From the NCBI GenBank assembly GCA_020137815.1, contig CM035353.1, forward strand, positions 7,285,298 to 7,349,297: a DNA stretch of 64,000 nt. Reading direction: 5' to 3'. The notes under the pieces were generated by a model. That model was not told the origin of the DNA. It did no database searches and worked only from the letters and a program-made list of their open reading frames with translations. This stretch comes from Hormiphora californensis (taxonomy: Eukaryota; Ctenophora; Tentaculata; Cydippida; Pleurobrachiidae). Both the position numbers and the translations under genes were made by a program. Below are positions 17,722 through 30,454 of this stretch, piece after piece; the first letter of the stretch is position 1; each line of letters begins with the position of its first letter.

Positions 17722-19899
17722 CCCGCTACATACCCGGGTTAATTGATTATATAAGTAAGGATTTATTTATTATAACTTTTAGCGGCAAGAACATCCACGC
17801 TTTTTATAGCGGGCGTCTTGGAACCCTAAACTTTTTCATGCCGGCATAACACACTTTTTTATTGGCTCACAACACAATTCCTTCTTTAACTCTTCCGAAT
17901 GGTCCAAAACTACAAGCGACAGGTATTCCTCTGAGGACCTCAAAACAGCGATTACTAAATGTCATACCGGGGTTATTCACCTCTGTAGTAACCATTATTA
18001 AATTCCATACTCTACGCTAAATAAAGGAGTGGGCCAACTGCCATACAGAGGGTACTGGACCGACCAGGAAATCGAGGAGGAGTACACGGAGACAGCTCGG
18101 AAGTTAGAGGAGAGTCACCGGAGAGTTTAATTTGTAAGATTTAAGTGTATATTTTATTGATTCATGATTGTTTATAGAAACCACGGATTCAACCACTCGG
18201 AAAACTCTGGGAATCTAAATAGGGGTCAACTCTTAACTAACAAAGGAGAGGTGCCCTACTGGGAGAGGAACTACCCACTTGCTAGCCCAACCAAGATTAG
18301 CCCGAGGACGAAGGGCACCTACTGGGGAATGGCGGTAGAGAGAATATGGCCACCTTCCAACCGACTGAACCACACACAACGACTATACCTACATCCAATC
18401 CTAAGACAGATATAAATACTAACTCACTCGTAATTATCATAGCAAAAGTAGTAATACTCCTAGTGAGTGAGATTAGAATGTGGTATGGAGACCCGGAGAT
18501 ATATACGCCTGTTCCTTCCTCTAAGAGGCCACCTTCTCCTACCTAACGTTTGCAATTTATGTACAATAACTCTCACATTTAGTGTTTGCCAATCAATGAT
18601 TGAAGACATGGTGAGTTTGTTGGTGGACGTGTATGTTGTATTTTTACTCGTCACTCTATTGGGGGCCTTATAAGGCCCCCAATAGAGTGACGAGTACAAA
18701 TACACAATAAATTAAACTACAATAAATATTGCTCGAGATGGTGTTCATCTGAATAATAATCTAAACGGATCTGATTTATAATGACATTGTTTGATATGGT
18801 GTATATCACAACAGTTTCACTCGGTGGCTCCGGTGTAGCGGGCAATGAAAAGAGTACGTGTTGTCAGATTCGTGGTGGAAGTCCAACTTTTGAGTGGGAA
18901 GGATGTTGGATATGCGCGTGTGATCCTTTATTCTCACACTGACTGAAACCAGATTGAGATCAGACTCTATCAGCTGTAGAAGCTGAAGCTTTGTTGTTTT
19001 TTGTTAATCATTTATATCTGTGTAAATAGTTATTAACCCCTGCCTATCTTTTATGAGCATCCTTCCATGACAAACCAGTAGTCGTCCTTGTCCTCCATAC
19101 AGCGCAACAACATATATTGCGATGATAAGATTAAATTTGTTCGTGTTTCGCATTATTACAATTTTATCAATTTTTTAAATTGTTTTTAGATTCTCGTATG
19201 CAATCTTTTGTACTGTTTGGTTTCTTTTGTAGCATCTTTTCTGTTTTAAACTATCTTTATCTGTTTTCTTTCTTTCCCCTCCTTTTTCCCTTCACCACAG
19301 AAAAATTCACATGTTTCTTTCTTCAAATGGGTAACCCATTCAAAGCACCATTTTCACGGGACAGCTATGTTTGTCTTGGAATGGCAACAGCCAATATCGC
19401 ATTCTTTTCATATGGAATGTCATTTTTCAAAGTAATTCACTCGTTTCATGTTATGTATGCTAGCATTTGTTATATTTATATTCTAACCTTCTTTTTACAT
19501 TTTTCCCAAGAGAGGGTCGAGAGAGGGTCGAGCTAGACAAGCTAGCGTTTGGTTTGATGTCTTTTGTTCTTTCAGATTTTCTATTGTTCATTATTTTCGA
19601 TCAGTCATTTTTACTTTTTATCATCTTAGTTGTTGACATTTTTTAATATTATCGATTTTCATCATGTTTTTGTATCCCACATCTTCATTTTGTGGGCCGG
19701 GAAAAGACCCTCGGTACTAGGCTTCCCTAAGTGAAAATTGAAATTCATTATAAAATTTTCGGTCAATTTGTATCGAAAAGAGAACACAAAAAGAAAATTT
19801 TTGGCGAAAATATCAAGTCATGGGTCTTCCTGGTTGCGCGCCGACAGGCGGAAGTAAATGACAAGTAAATTCTAAGACAAATAGCGCTGCCACCTAGAG
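17722..19899. other. Unresolved region with weak coding-like pieces
   Basis: Short charged frames occur, for example GYWTDQEIEEEYTETARKLE ending at about 18130 and an 83-codon frame at 18164-18415. None has a recognised domain. A perfect palindrome lies at 18645-18696. A motif shared with 40610 and 41140 (TTTTTGTATCCCAC...TGTGGG) lies near 19668. Confidence 0.4.
18645..18696. repeat. Perfect 52-base palindrome without a loop
   Basis: Arms of 26 bases, starting TACTCGTCACTCTATTGGGG, are exact complements. No transposon-like borders or target duplication are evident around it. Confidence 0.95.
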
Positions 19900-20245
19900 T
19901 TGCACCATCCTCGAAGAGTCCGACTCCATTATCCTCCTCGACCATCACTCCACCATTATCTTCTTCTTCCCCAGCAATTATTAATGCGGTACCCATTATA
20001 CCAGCACCGAAACATGTACGGCCCGGTAACGATACAACCACTGCTACCGGCATCGGTACCAGCATTCTCAGCGACAAGACCCCCTAAAGGTCGTCCTGCA
20101 ATTCCTATCACTGAAAAAGCCAGACGGCTGCAAGTGGCGGCAGACTTCAGGATTGGGTATACAGTACCCTCTGCGAACGAGGAGTTGGAGCTATTGCAAA
20201 AGGATTACAACAGTTGCATTGCCCCAGTAATCTCTGCAAGAAGAC
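19900..20245 (+). CDS. Host coding-like sequence cut by the LTR retrotransposon
   Basis: The frame gains coding character from about 20085: GRPAIPITEKARRLQVAADF, then NEELELLQKDYNS, up to the AGAC duplication at 20242-20245. Past the LTR border the frame ends after a few residues of LTR sequence. The host DNA resumes beyond the two nested insertions at 38984. No known domain. Confidence 0.4.
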
Positions 20246-20563
20246 TGCACACAGTGCCACTACAATTAGTGTAATCCCGGTATCATAATAAGTAATCATA
20301 ATGTAATATTATTAGTGTGTCATACCCTATTACTTGGGTTACTGCCTAGTGCCTACTGCACTATGTGGTAACAGGGGTGAACCAATGAGTTAGAGTGAGT
20401 CGGCGACAAGTACTGTAACTAGAGTTAGTGTGTTTAGGAAAGTCAGAGATGCAGGGAGTAGTTCCGACCAGTTCGATTTTATCCTTCCGTCTATTTTGCA
20501 CCACCAAGTTCTGTGTTTTATAAAAGTCTAAAAGGGTACCTAAAAGCCCGCTGACGGAGAGCA
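20246..20563 (+). repeat. 5' LTR
   Basis: It begins TGCACACAGTGCCACTACAA and ends CTGACGGAGAGCA. It matches 29307-29627 over its full length, with local indels near 20467-20490. Confidence 0.92.
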
Positions 20564-20564
20564 T

Positions 20565-20581
20565 TTGGAACCCCCGGCGGG
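20565..20581 (+). other. Candidate primer-binding site
   Basis: TGGAACCCCCGGCGGGA lies two bases after the 5' LTR. It starts with TGG, the complement of a tRNA CCA end. The tRNA identity cannot be given from this window. Confidence 0.6.
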
Positions 20582-20714
20582 ACTTCATACACCAGTGAGA
20601 CGCACCTTCCTTACCGAAGCTATTTCCCATCCATCTTTGCATAATTTTGCTGTTTATCAATTTTATAATTATTAATTAGTTGCCCACAGATACAACAGGT
20701 TACTTTATTTTCAG

Positions 20715-21260
20715 ATGGGTTTGGATACAATGGATCAGCAAACTCCAGACCGGTCCGTACCTCCTGCACCACGTCGAGATGCCTCTACAACCACGCCTTT
20801 CAAATACCAAGCTACTTTAGACTCTTTGACTGAGGAGCAGAAGGCAGCAGTTCGTGCGTACACCACCATCACCATGTGCAAGAAGCCACGTCATTGGCTG
20901 CGGTCATGAACTCAGGAAGAACACTTCAGTGAATCCCTCAGCATATCAAAGTACTTTGCTAAGAGACCAGTCATGTTTCCAACACTTGAATGATATGATA
21001 TGACTTATCCTCGACCGATTTAGGATTTTTTGGGCCATACAGTGATTGCGGATAGCGACAAGATCCGGTTTTTCTGTTCATACTTGCCCGACAAATTAAA
21101 CAGACGTCTCTCGCAGCAGCCGGATGTAAAAGCTAGGGAGGTATCCTGGGAGGAGTTTCAGGAGCGAGTGAAGGAGGCCGTGATGATTATGACACAGGAG
21201 ACTGGGCGGCTGGCTAGAACCAAAACTGAGAGACGGAAACAGTTGGAAGGAGATCACTGA
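20715..21260 (+). pseudogene. gag-like region, N-terminal part, broken
   Basis: Two separated frames are present: one at 20715-20909 (LTEEQKAAVRAYTTITMCKK) and one at 21030-21260 (IRFFCSYLPDKLNRRLSQQP, SWEEFQERVKEAV). The helical, charged character fits a retroelement capsid region. Stops between them show decay. Confidence 0.5.
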
Positions 21261-21562
21261 GAGACATGCCGATGAACTGTTTCAACTTGCCAAGAAAGCC
21301 TGGCCCAGGGATGAGGATCATGCTGTCCGAGAGGTGATGCTGAAAGATATTTTAGCTAACGGTGCCAAAGTGGAGGAAGTAGCTGTTTACATTCTCCAGC
21401 ATGCAGATACTAAAACATTCAACACTGGTTCATGACGCAGATAATGGAGTCGTCTACAGGGGGTCAGAGCTGAACTGAAATCAAAAAGGGATGTGGAGGT
21501 AAACGTCCTCAGGGTCCAACAACAACACCTACCGAGCGAGGAACCAGATCCCTACCGACCTG

Positions 21563-22042
21563 TTGAAACAAGATTACTATCCCTCTGTGCAGTATGGAAA
21601 CGGACCCCGGCCCTCTTACTACTACAATCGAGATCATCAAGGTACGGACCGCGTCAGAGGAGGAGGAGGAGGAGAGCCTCGCAGATGCTGGAACTGTGAT
21701 CGCCCTGGCCATATTGCTCGGAACTGCCGGAGCCCACGTCAACAACAAAACCGGTACCAAAACAATCATGCCGGTACCAAAACAATCATGCTAACTCCTT
21801 CAAACCCCGTCCTGCTGGCATCTCCATCAAACCTAGATCTCCCAAACCTGTTTCCTAATTCTCTTCAGCTCGGATCACCTCTTCTCCTTCCCGTGGATCA
21901 CCTCCCCCATCCCCTCCTCTCGGATCGCATCTTCCTTCTCGGATCTCATCCCTTCCTCTCTCCTCCCCTCCCCGGATCCATATCCTCTTCTCCACTACAT
22001 CAACACTTCATTTTCATTGTTGTTATAGCTGAAGACGTCTGA
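21563..22042 (+). pseudogene. gag-like region, nucleocapsid part with CCHC zinc knuckle
   Basis: Residues 42-55 read CWNCDRPGHIARNC, a perfect CX2CX4HX4C knuckle (nt 21686-21727), after Tyr/Gly/Arg-rich sequence. The downstream Pro/Ser-rich stretch (21800-22042) is low complexity. Frame connection to the capsid part is lost. Confidence 0.75.
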
Positions 22043-23005
22043 CATAGATCAGTCGAAAGCTCCTGTTCTTAATTGAATATTAGTACTGCAAAATCGTTGT
22101 TTCTCTTTAACAATCATGCACATAGGGACCAATCTCACATGTTAGGGTACCAAGTCTATAATGATAGGTGGGGGCAGCCCATGGGAAATCACCAAAATTA
22201 TCCAGATCACCACACTACGCACAGTCCCCACATTTCTCAAAATACCCAGGCCCCGCTTGGTAATGAAATTCCCCCTCTGCGCTAGCTCACGGAGGGGTAA
22301 TAATATCGCTTGTACGGCGGGAAAAAAATTCCTGTGTCCAACTACAAAACAGAAATTTCTAATTTTTTGAACATACCGAGGAAATTGTCTGAGCTACCAT
22401 TACATACCGGAATTTTTCGATATTTTGGCCATTAACACGTTTTTTGTTTTGGAAAACTATGAAGATGCTGGAATTTGGCTACAAAAACCTTCAGAAATGT
22501 GCAAAATGCCATTCCAAAGGTATTAGAGGTGGATTCATTGATAACTACCTATAGTCGAGTCAGAAAAAAATTCCACAAGATTGGAATTTTATGCCCATAT
22601 AAGGAGTTATGTCGACACACCTTGCTTTTGTTAAACATGTGGTGTAACGCTACCGGTCGTTACTTTCTGTAGAATTCAGGTCCTGGTTCCTATACAAACT
22701 AGTTACCATAACGTTTTAGATAGGTTTTAGACAAGTTTTCAATAACTTTTATGAGAAGGTCCCGTAAATTTTCATTTTTAGGTAGGCGGTATTGTCACCC
22801 CTATATGCAATAATAGGGGTGACTTCGTAACCAAGGCCCCGCAAGGTAGTGATCCTCAATCTGCACGTGTGTCAAAAAACTAGAAGATCCCTCTCTCGGC
22901 GAGAGGGTTTTTGAGAGCCTGCACTTTGAAATCTCGTCTGTAGAGTGCACCGCTCCGAGCATCGCTAGGCCTTTACTCATTGGAACCTGTTCTGGATGTC
23001 TTTAC
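22043..23005 (+). other. gag-pol spacer without clear coding sequence
   Basis: AT-rich and non-coding in character. Two small hairpins are visible: GTCACCCCTA/TAGGGGTGAC near 22794-22823 and CCCTCTC-TCGGC-GAGAGGG near 22891-22909. Confidence 0.5.
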
Positions 23006-23278
23006 TTGGGAGTTACTATTAGAGAGAATTTGTTTCAAGCGCTTATTGATTGTGGAGCATGTGTCAATCTTCTTTCTTACAAGTCAGCTAAACGCTTGGG
23101 CATTTGTGAGCATCTACGGGCTAGCAACGTTATTTTGGCTGGAGTTTCAGGGGCAAAGGTACAGACTCTTGGTAGTGTGTCCTTGATGGTTGAAGTGGGT
23201 GAATTTTGTGTTCCAGTTCGGTTTGTTGTGGCTGAAGTAGTGGAAGACTGTATTCGTGGGCAGGAGTTTCTCCACTGA
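23006..23278 (+). pseudogene. Retropepsin-type protease region of pol
   Basis: ALIDCGACVNLLS (residues 12-24) occupies the place of the aspartic protease active site, with DCGA in place of DTGA or DSGA. CIRGQEFLH near the end fits the second retropepsin strand (LG-x-x-FL). A stop at 23276 separates it from the RT frame, which restarts ten bases later. Confidence 0.6.
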
Positions 23279-23287
23279 AAACAGCTG

Positions 23288-24654
23288 GTGGTTAATTTCG
23301 GAAATAGGATGCTGCTTGGGTCTGGGATAGAGGTTAAGCTCACAATGCTTGATCGAGGGAATCAAAAGTACGGCTTGTGTACTACAGAAGAGTACAGTGA
23401 GGTTGGGAACTGGGTGATGAATGTTGTGTATGATGGAAGAGAGCTTGAGGAGCCGAGGGACGGTTCTTATGTTCTCAAATTTCAAGAGGAATTAAAATGG
23501 ATGGTTGATGAAGATGTGGAAGACCCGTTGGTAGTAGTAGTCTCAGGAGGAACACTGGATCTACCAGTTAGTTTGGAGGGAAAAACTGAGCTGAGGATAC
23601 CGAAGGGTTACCGAGTGGCTACAGTGGAACCTGTACATGATTTGTCTAGTGTAACGGCAAGGCAGCAGTATTCTGGGGATTTCGATAAGGAGCGTGTGAG
23701 TGAACTTCATAAACTGCTGAAGATTGAAAATAAGGAGTACCTTACACCTGATCAGCAGCAGTCCCTCAAACAACTCACACATGATTTTGCTGACATCTTT
23801 GCACTTGACCGGAGTGAGCTAACTTGCACAGACTTGATCGAGCATCATATCGATCTCACTACAGACAAACCGGTGAGAGCTCCTTATAGGCGTGTTCCAT
23901 TGCACCTCAGAGAAGATTGTATAAAGGAGTTAGAAGAGTTGCTGCATTGTGGGATCATCCAGCATAGCGAAGGTGGCTATAACACGCCGGCTTTGGTCTT
24001 GAAGGGTAAAAATAAACTGAGGATAGTTCTGGATTTTAGGGAGTTGAATAAGATCACTGACAGATCGTACTGCACTGTACCTGCCCTCAACACCATTATT
24101 GCTGGTTTTGCTGGTGCTAATTCTTCAGTTCATTTGATTTAAGGATGGGTTTCTACAGATCCCATTAAGGGAAGAGCATCGCAAGTTTACCGCGTTTGCG
24201 ATACCAGGGATTGGCCATTTTGAGTTTTGTAGAATGCCGCTGGGTCTGTGTTCATCTCCGGGTGTGTTTCAAACATTGATGGATCGTCTGTTAGCCGGAT
24301 TACCTCCCACTGTTGCATCTGCTTTCATTGATGACATTCTGTCTCCAGGAGAAACGGTTGAGCAGGCCTTGGAAAATTTGAAGGTGGTTTTTGGCAGACT
24401 GAGGATTTCGAAGTTGAGACTTAGCCCTCACAAATGCAAGTTGTTGGAGACTAAAATTAAATTTTGTGGGGGTCTACTTGAGTGCGAAGGGGATTGAGGC
24501 GGATGCTGAGAAGGTAGCTGCACTAAGGGAAATGCCGCTTCCCAAGTCGATTAAAGAGGCCCGGTGTATGATGGGAGCGTTTAATTGGTTTCGAAATCAC
24601 ATTCCTAAGTTCTCGGATAAGGCCAAGGGATTAACGGACTGCTTAGAGCAGTGA
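23288..24654 (+). pseudogene. Reverse transcriptase region of pol with frameshifts
   Basis: It contains the typical Ty3/gypsy order: a linker with LTPDQQQSLKQL and FADIFALD; a palm start with RAPYRR and LLHCGIIQHS; LDFRELN; then MPLGLCSSPGVFQ and the catalytic FIDDI (motif C, near 24328). Frame changes occur near 24135 and 24470, and a stop at 24650. It cannot make a continuous polymerase as it stands. Confidence 0.85.
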
Positions 24655-24700
24655 GAAGTTTGAAGTAACGCCCGAGCTCAAGGAGAGCATTGAAACCCTT

Positions 24701-25177
24701 TTGGAGGAGCTCTGTAATCCTCCCATTCTTACGTACCCTGATACTAAGAAAGAGATGATTGTGTACACGGATGCTAGTGAAAAGGGTATTGGTGGATCAA
24801 TTGGACACATCATTGACGGGGAATATCATCCAATCGCTTACAGTTCAAAAGCGCTCACTCCAACTGAGCAGAGATGGCCTTCCTTTAAACGCGAGTTTTA
24901 TGCATTGTGGTACCATATTACTCAAGCATGGCGTTTCTACTTGGTTGGGGCTAAATTCAAGTGCTACATCGACATGAAATCAATAACGCAGGAGGGTTTC
25001 TTGAAGCACAGCAACCAAGCCATTATGTTGAGGTGGTTCATGGACTTGTCGGCTTTTGATGTTGAGTTGATTTTTAAAGCGGGTAAAGAGATGGATCTAC
25101 CTGATTGTTTGTCGAGGTTACCTAAAACCTCTTCAGAATTGTTTGAGTGGTGGTCTCAGGACAAACCTATAAAGTGA
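24701..25177 (+). pseudogene. RNase H region of pol
   Basis: IVYTDASEKGIGGSIGHI carries the first catalytic Asp. AYSSKALTPTEQ, FKREFYAL (catalytic Glu) and DMKSI follow in the order of gypsy RNase H. It ends PDCLSRL before the stop. Confidence 0.85.
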
Positions 25178-25499
25178 GGATGAAGATAAGGAGTCGGGGG
25201 AGTGTGCAAGGGTTGCGTGGGTGCAGATTGGTAGCTGTTTGCCTGTGAATTGTTACAGTGATGAAGCAAGTGATGGGAATGTGGTTGTGAGTGGTTCTAA
25301 GGTAGGGGCTCATAGTGATACAGAAGGGACATTTGATAAACCTTTGCCGCCTCCAAACAGTGACCGGCTGCGTGAAGTACAAAAGGGGAGTTCAGAAGTG
25401 CAAGAAGTGGTAGTTTGGTGAAAGAAATGAGACCGAAACGTCCGAGGTTTTCAAGTTCAAGCAATGGGCGTGGAGATATTTTGAGCATCTGGTTTGATG

Positions 25500-26943
25500 A
25501 ATGATCAGCTCTGCTACAAGTACTTTAGATCTCCGTCGAGAAAGTTTGCAGCTCTCATAGTTGTTCCTGATGAAGAGATTCAAAGAGTCATAGAGCTACA
25601 TCATGATCCCGATTCTCAAGGCACCAGGGTCCTAAGAAGACCCTAGGCAAGGGAGGGACAAGTACTTTTTCAGGGGTATGACGTCAGCAGTTAAGTTATT
25701 TTGTGAAACTTGTCCTTATGTTCTTACACATCAGATCCTTACAAACGAAATCCCGCAGCACCTATGAAGATTTTCGGTCATCGAGGCCCATCAGCATGTT
25801 GCAATTGACTTGGTAGGCCAATTAGAGGGGGCTGTAAACAAGTGGATCTTGACGATCGTGTGCAAGTTAACTAGGATGGTTGAGGCTGTTCCGTTGGCAA
25901 ACGCTACAGCTGTTGTGATAGCACGGGGTCTAGCAAACAATTGGGTTTTTAAGTATGGGGTGCCAGATGGCATAGTGTCTGATAGAGGGGCGAATCTAAC
26001 GACGGCTGTTGTAATTAAGGAGTTGTATGACGTTTTGGGGATAGAGAAGCGCCAAACAACAGCTTATCACCCCAAGGGTAATGGCCATGTCGAAGCCTAT
26101 AACAAGGTGATGGTAGTGACACTACGGAAAATGGTTGGAGAGTTTCCCAATACGTGGCCAAACAAATTGCCTGCGGCCATATTTGCCATCAACAACTCTG
26201 TCTGTGAAAGTACGGGATTTGCGCCTGCGTGTTTGTGGTTTGGAAGGGCTCTCAGAACCCCCACTGATTTAGTCTTTGGGACGACCACTACGGAGTATTA
26301 TGCTAGCAGTTATCACTGGGCTAGTAAGCTGTTTAAAGATGTGAGGGATACATTTAATATTGTAAGAGTGAACTCTAACAACACCCTCATGAAACATAAA
26401 CTAGCTCATGACAAGAAAAAGAAGTTTCATCACACATATCAAGTGGGTCAGCGGGTGTTGGTGTGGAAACCTATAGCTCCGTGGGTAAAGGATTTTCGGA
26501 AGTTCAAGGTTGGGTTCTCTGGGCCGTGGGAAATCATTAAGGTCATCAGTGAATGGACATATTTGGTAAAGTATGAAGCCACGGGGAAGCAAGAGGTAGT
26601 TCACTTTGACAAACTGAGGTTTATCGAAGACAGTTTACGAGCTACTCATTGGAACAAGAAACCTATGGGGCTGGGCACGAACAAAAATGTGACAGAGAAG
26701 GGACAAGAAACAGACTGTCACGTGGTGGATGAGGAAGATGAAAGTGATGAGGAGTTTCCGGGTGAGGAGATTTCTATAATGGACAACACTGGTTCTAATG
26801 TAGAAGAGCCAGAAAATTTCACTCTGGATAGTGAAGTGGTTCCTCAGCCCACACCGGTTGATGAAGGTCCAGTTGAAGAGGTGCAGACGGAAGAAAGCGA
26901 TGAAGAACCTGATGTACCTAGGTATAACCTGAGACCTCGTTAG
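25500..26943 (+). CDS. Integrase region of pol, core domain intact
   Basis: Degraded HHCC zinc finger pieces (VIELHHDPDSQG; LFCETCPY) lie at 25570-25720 in broken frames. From 25810 a continuous 377-codon frame holds the catalytic core: a first Asp just upstream (IDLVG), SDRGANL with the second Asp, and GNGHVEAYNK with the Glu. A C-terminal GPW-E-I and VHFDKLR segment and an acidic tail ending RYNLRPR follow. No chromodomain is seen. Confidence 0.85.
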
Positions 26944-29306
26944 TGTATCGGGTAATGGGGTGAAAGATCATGGTGGGGTCCTGTATTCTATCGGTAGACG
27001 GTACCTTAGCATTATCACTTGCATCATTCAAGATCACCTAGTTTTAGAAAGAAAAAGAAAATGTTCAAAAATATTATGAGAAAGTGTGTGAAAATCGTGT
27101 GCATATAGGTATAATAAGAAGGAATTCATATATCACATTAGAACACTCTAACCGTGTAAGAGATGAACTGAAAGACTCTACAGGGTGATAAGAATTGTGA
27201 TTATGATTGATTTGCATATTTATTTTTTGTGTTGATACCCCCTGCATCTCCCCCACGAGAAAATTTTGGGTCATCGTGAGTAGAAGAGTAGTTTGGAGTT
27301 TGAGTTGAGACTAGTATGCGAGGTATACTAGAGATGTAATTAGTTGTTTGGTTCACCTCTGATAGTGTTATTATATAGCCTCTGTTTACTGTTAGTATGA
27401 ATAATTGAGAATGAGATACAAGTGATATGAAAGTGATATGAACGTGATATGAAGTGTTGAAATGAATAAGAGATTAAGGCTCGATCGAGCATGGGGTTGT
27501 ATTGAGACAAGCCTCAGTTTTCCTACCTAAGACAGCTGCTTTAGATATCAGATATAATATTTACTTAAATTTACGCATGTATAATCGCGTTCGAGTAACT
27601 GGGTACAACTGGTACACCCCTAGAGCTCACTTTTCCATGGTTGTACCCCTCCATCTTATTGTCCTAAAAGTGATGTCTTAAGTGGCAAGTGTTCACGAAA
27701 TGAGAAATGAGAATATGTGAAAGATATATGTGATGAAATGATAAGATTTACAGAGGTTTATTAAAGAGTTGAGGAGAGAGTTCAAAAAATGTGGGGGAGA
27801 GAGTGAGGAGTTACAGTACTCCCTCAGTGTCTAGCTCGACGTCTCAATTTACAGTACGGGAGAATCTCATTCCCGCTTGAAAGTTTGTTCCTGATCACAC
27901 CACAAACATGGATCTCATCCAAGCCTACTAACATCAACCAACCTGAAACCTCGGACATCTACCTAAATGAAAGCCAGTTCCCGATCTACACAGTTGATTG
28001 TGAAGCACCCTGTACTATGACGCCTGCCACCACGCTGAACTTGAAGAGGATTCCTACTCTACTGCATTCACTGCTGCAGAGGACCGGAATTGATTGCTAC
28101 GTTTGAAATTGGCGCTGGACACATGGGGGATACTGAGAGAGAAAAAAAAAAAAAAAAAAAAAGAGGAAAAAAAAGGAAAAGAAAAGAAATAAAAGAGAAA
28201 AGTTTCTAGACTTCAATTTGTTGCTGTAATTATTCTAATCCATTCATCTTAATCGTTCCATTTTGAAAATTCTTCAATGAAGACAGCACTAATAACGTCA
28301 GCGAAGGATCAAACTCCGCGATGAAGCGGTTCTTCGGAGCTTCTAAGCCGACATTGTGGAATTGGATCAGAAGGTTAGGCTAGCAACAGTTAAAAACGGA
28401 CTTGATAATTATTCAAAATGCTGCAGGGCACTCGAATGCACCTAAAAATAAAAAATCACAGGCGGAGAGAAATCAACAGATTTTGAATGAAGTTTCTTAC
28501 CCATTTTTCCAGAACGGGCACTTTTTAACAACATCGAGTTCAGCCCAAGGAAACTATGGGACGCACGGATCCAGGTTTTTGATTGTGTAAGCCTACAGAA
28601 CGAGTACACAACGAGATAATGATGGAATTAACAACATAATTTGTGAGGAAGAGAACGCACAGGAGGCAAAAAACGTTGTAGAGGCGTTAAACATAATGAA
28701 ACGTTTAGCTCTTCGAACAGAGATAGATAGTAATAATATACTATCCCTCATACCCTTTACACCCTCCTCCGAGACAAGAAGTGTGTAGGGAGTGCCGTGA
28801 CAGAGAGGGTCGGATACGCGGAGTGATAAAACAACTTCAGGACATATTGGGCGAGAAGGTAAGGGTGACGGGTTGTAGGGACATGGGCCCCTTTCCCCTT
28901 CCAGAACCTGGTTTCCAAGGATTTAAGGAGGGGGAAGGCACTCCCTTCTAGAATTAGAGGGGACAGAACTGGAGGAAAAAGTAAAGGATCCGATATTGAC
29001 CTCCAGTCAACCTCCACTAGATATGGATGTTCCGATGGAGGAGCAGCAGGAGGTGGAGGAGCTGGTGATAACAGAGTCCCAGCTGACCTGGACACAATCA
29101 TCGGAAGAAGGGGGCGCCAGTGTATCTGGGGCGGCGACGGAAGGAGAAGCATTAGCCTGGAGGCAGGTACGAAACAGGGAAAAGAAAAGAAATAAAGAGA
29201 GAAAGAGAATTTAACTTGTTTGTTTAGAATTATGCTAATAATAGATTTTCTTTTAACATAGTAGGGTACAGTGGTTGTAATTGTGCTGTCTGCAGGAAGG
29301 GGTGTA
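26944..29306 (+). other. Region between pol and the 3' LTR
   Basis: It is mostly non-coding, with a poly(A)-like tract at 28142-28162 and an acidic/basic 72-codon frame at 28996-29214 (MDVPMEEQQEVEEL...) that is not recognised. A purine run GGAAGGGG at 29295-29302 just before the LTR is the likely polypurine tract. Confidence 0.5.
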
Positions 29307-29627
29307 TGCACACAGTGCCACTACAATTAGTGTAATCCCGGTATCATAATAAGTAATCATAATGTAATATTATTAGTGTGTCATACCCTATTACTTGGGT
29401 TACTGCCTAGTGCCTACTGCACTAGGTGGTAACAGGGGTGAACCAATGAGTTAGAGTGAGTCGGCGACAAGTACTGTAACTAGAGTTAGTGTGTTTAGGA
29501 AAGTCAGAGATGCAGGGAGTAGTTCCGAGACAGTTCAGATTTATACCTATCCTTCTATTTTGCACCACCAAGTTCTGTGTTTTATAAAAGTCTAAAAGGG
29601 TACCTAAAAGCCCGCTGACGGAGAGCA
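29307..29627 (+). repeat. 3' LTR
   Basis: Same ends as the 5' LTR (TGCACACAGTG...GGAGAGCA). It is followed by AGAC at 29628-29631. Confidence 0.92.
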
Positions 29628-30190
29628 AGACCACTCTTAACCCTTTGAGGACCATAACGATTGGCCGAACAGAATTTTCTAATTTTTTGTGGAGAAGGTC
29701 AGGAGAATAGTCTAAGATTATACGAAAAGGGTTTACTGAAATCGGGTTTTTACTTTTTGTGTTATGACATGGGTCATATATGACCCAGTGGTACTTATAT
29801 GGTACAAAAAGGTTAGAGACGTCCTGTGTGAGCTATACTGTTATCAGGGACATAAAAACCGGCTCATTGGTGTGCTAGAGGCATGACTAAACTGTTACAA
29901 CCGGAATATTACGTCTCAGACGGTTTTTTACCTGATTTGGGTCATATATGACCCAGTGGGCCGTTTGGGAAAATTTCAATGATATTGCCGAAAACTAACG
30001 AGTTTCGCTATTTCAACACAAAATAAGCATTTGAAAGTTATTAATATGCTATATAATGATTGTTTAACCATTCAAATTAGATATTATGGGAATATTTACT
30101 AGATTTGGGTCATATATGACCCAGTGGGTCGTATAGGAAAAAATCATACTTCGAATTCAAAAACTCAAATTTCAATCCTTATTTGATGTA

Positions 30191-30362
30191 CAGTCGGACC
30201 CCGATTTACCGGGATGCTCGGGGGAAAGGGTTTTGCCCGGTAAATCGGGGTGCCCGGTATATCGGGGTCAAATACTGCTAATTTCCTATTTCGGGGGAAG
30301 ATTATCTTCCCGGTAAATCGGGGTTCCGGTAAATCGGGGCCCGGTAAATCGGGGTCCGACTG
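30191..30362. mobile_element. pogo-like MITE inserted in the left piggyBac arm
   Basis: 172 bp with ends CAGTCGGACCCCGATTTACC, flanked by TA. The right arm near 31880 shows the empty site (TTGATGTACAACC in complement), which confirms the borders exactly. Confidence 0.9.
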
Positions 30363-30454
30363 TACAACCAATTACTCGTATCAATACAAATCCAATCAAT
30401 AATAGTCCAATCATTCTAACTGATGGTGATGATAAAAACAGTTGCGCTTTTGAG

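Larger units (their letters stand above)
20246..29627 (+). mobile_element. Ty3/gypsy-type LTR retrotransposon, full length but coding-defective
   Basis: Two similar LTRs (318 and 321 bp, TG...CA) enclose the gag zinc knuckle, aspartic protease, reverse transcriptase, RNase H and integrase in Ty3/gypsy order. Flanks carry a 4-bp duplication AGAC (20242-20245 and 29628-29631). The coding region is broken by several frameshifts and stops, and LTR differences include a few indels, so it is not a brand-new insertion. It is transcribed in the + direction. Confidence 0.9.

Noticed and set aside
22891-22909. Bacterial-type terminator hairpin
   Set aside because: A GC hairpin inside an LTR element in a eukaryotic genome; no transcription unit would use a rho-independent terminator.
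28757-29311. 184-codon minus-strand ORF
   Set aside because: Low-complexity Pro/Ser reading antisense to the retroelement; no motif and no splice support.
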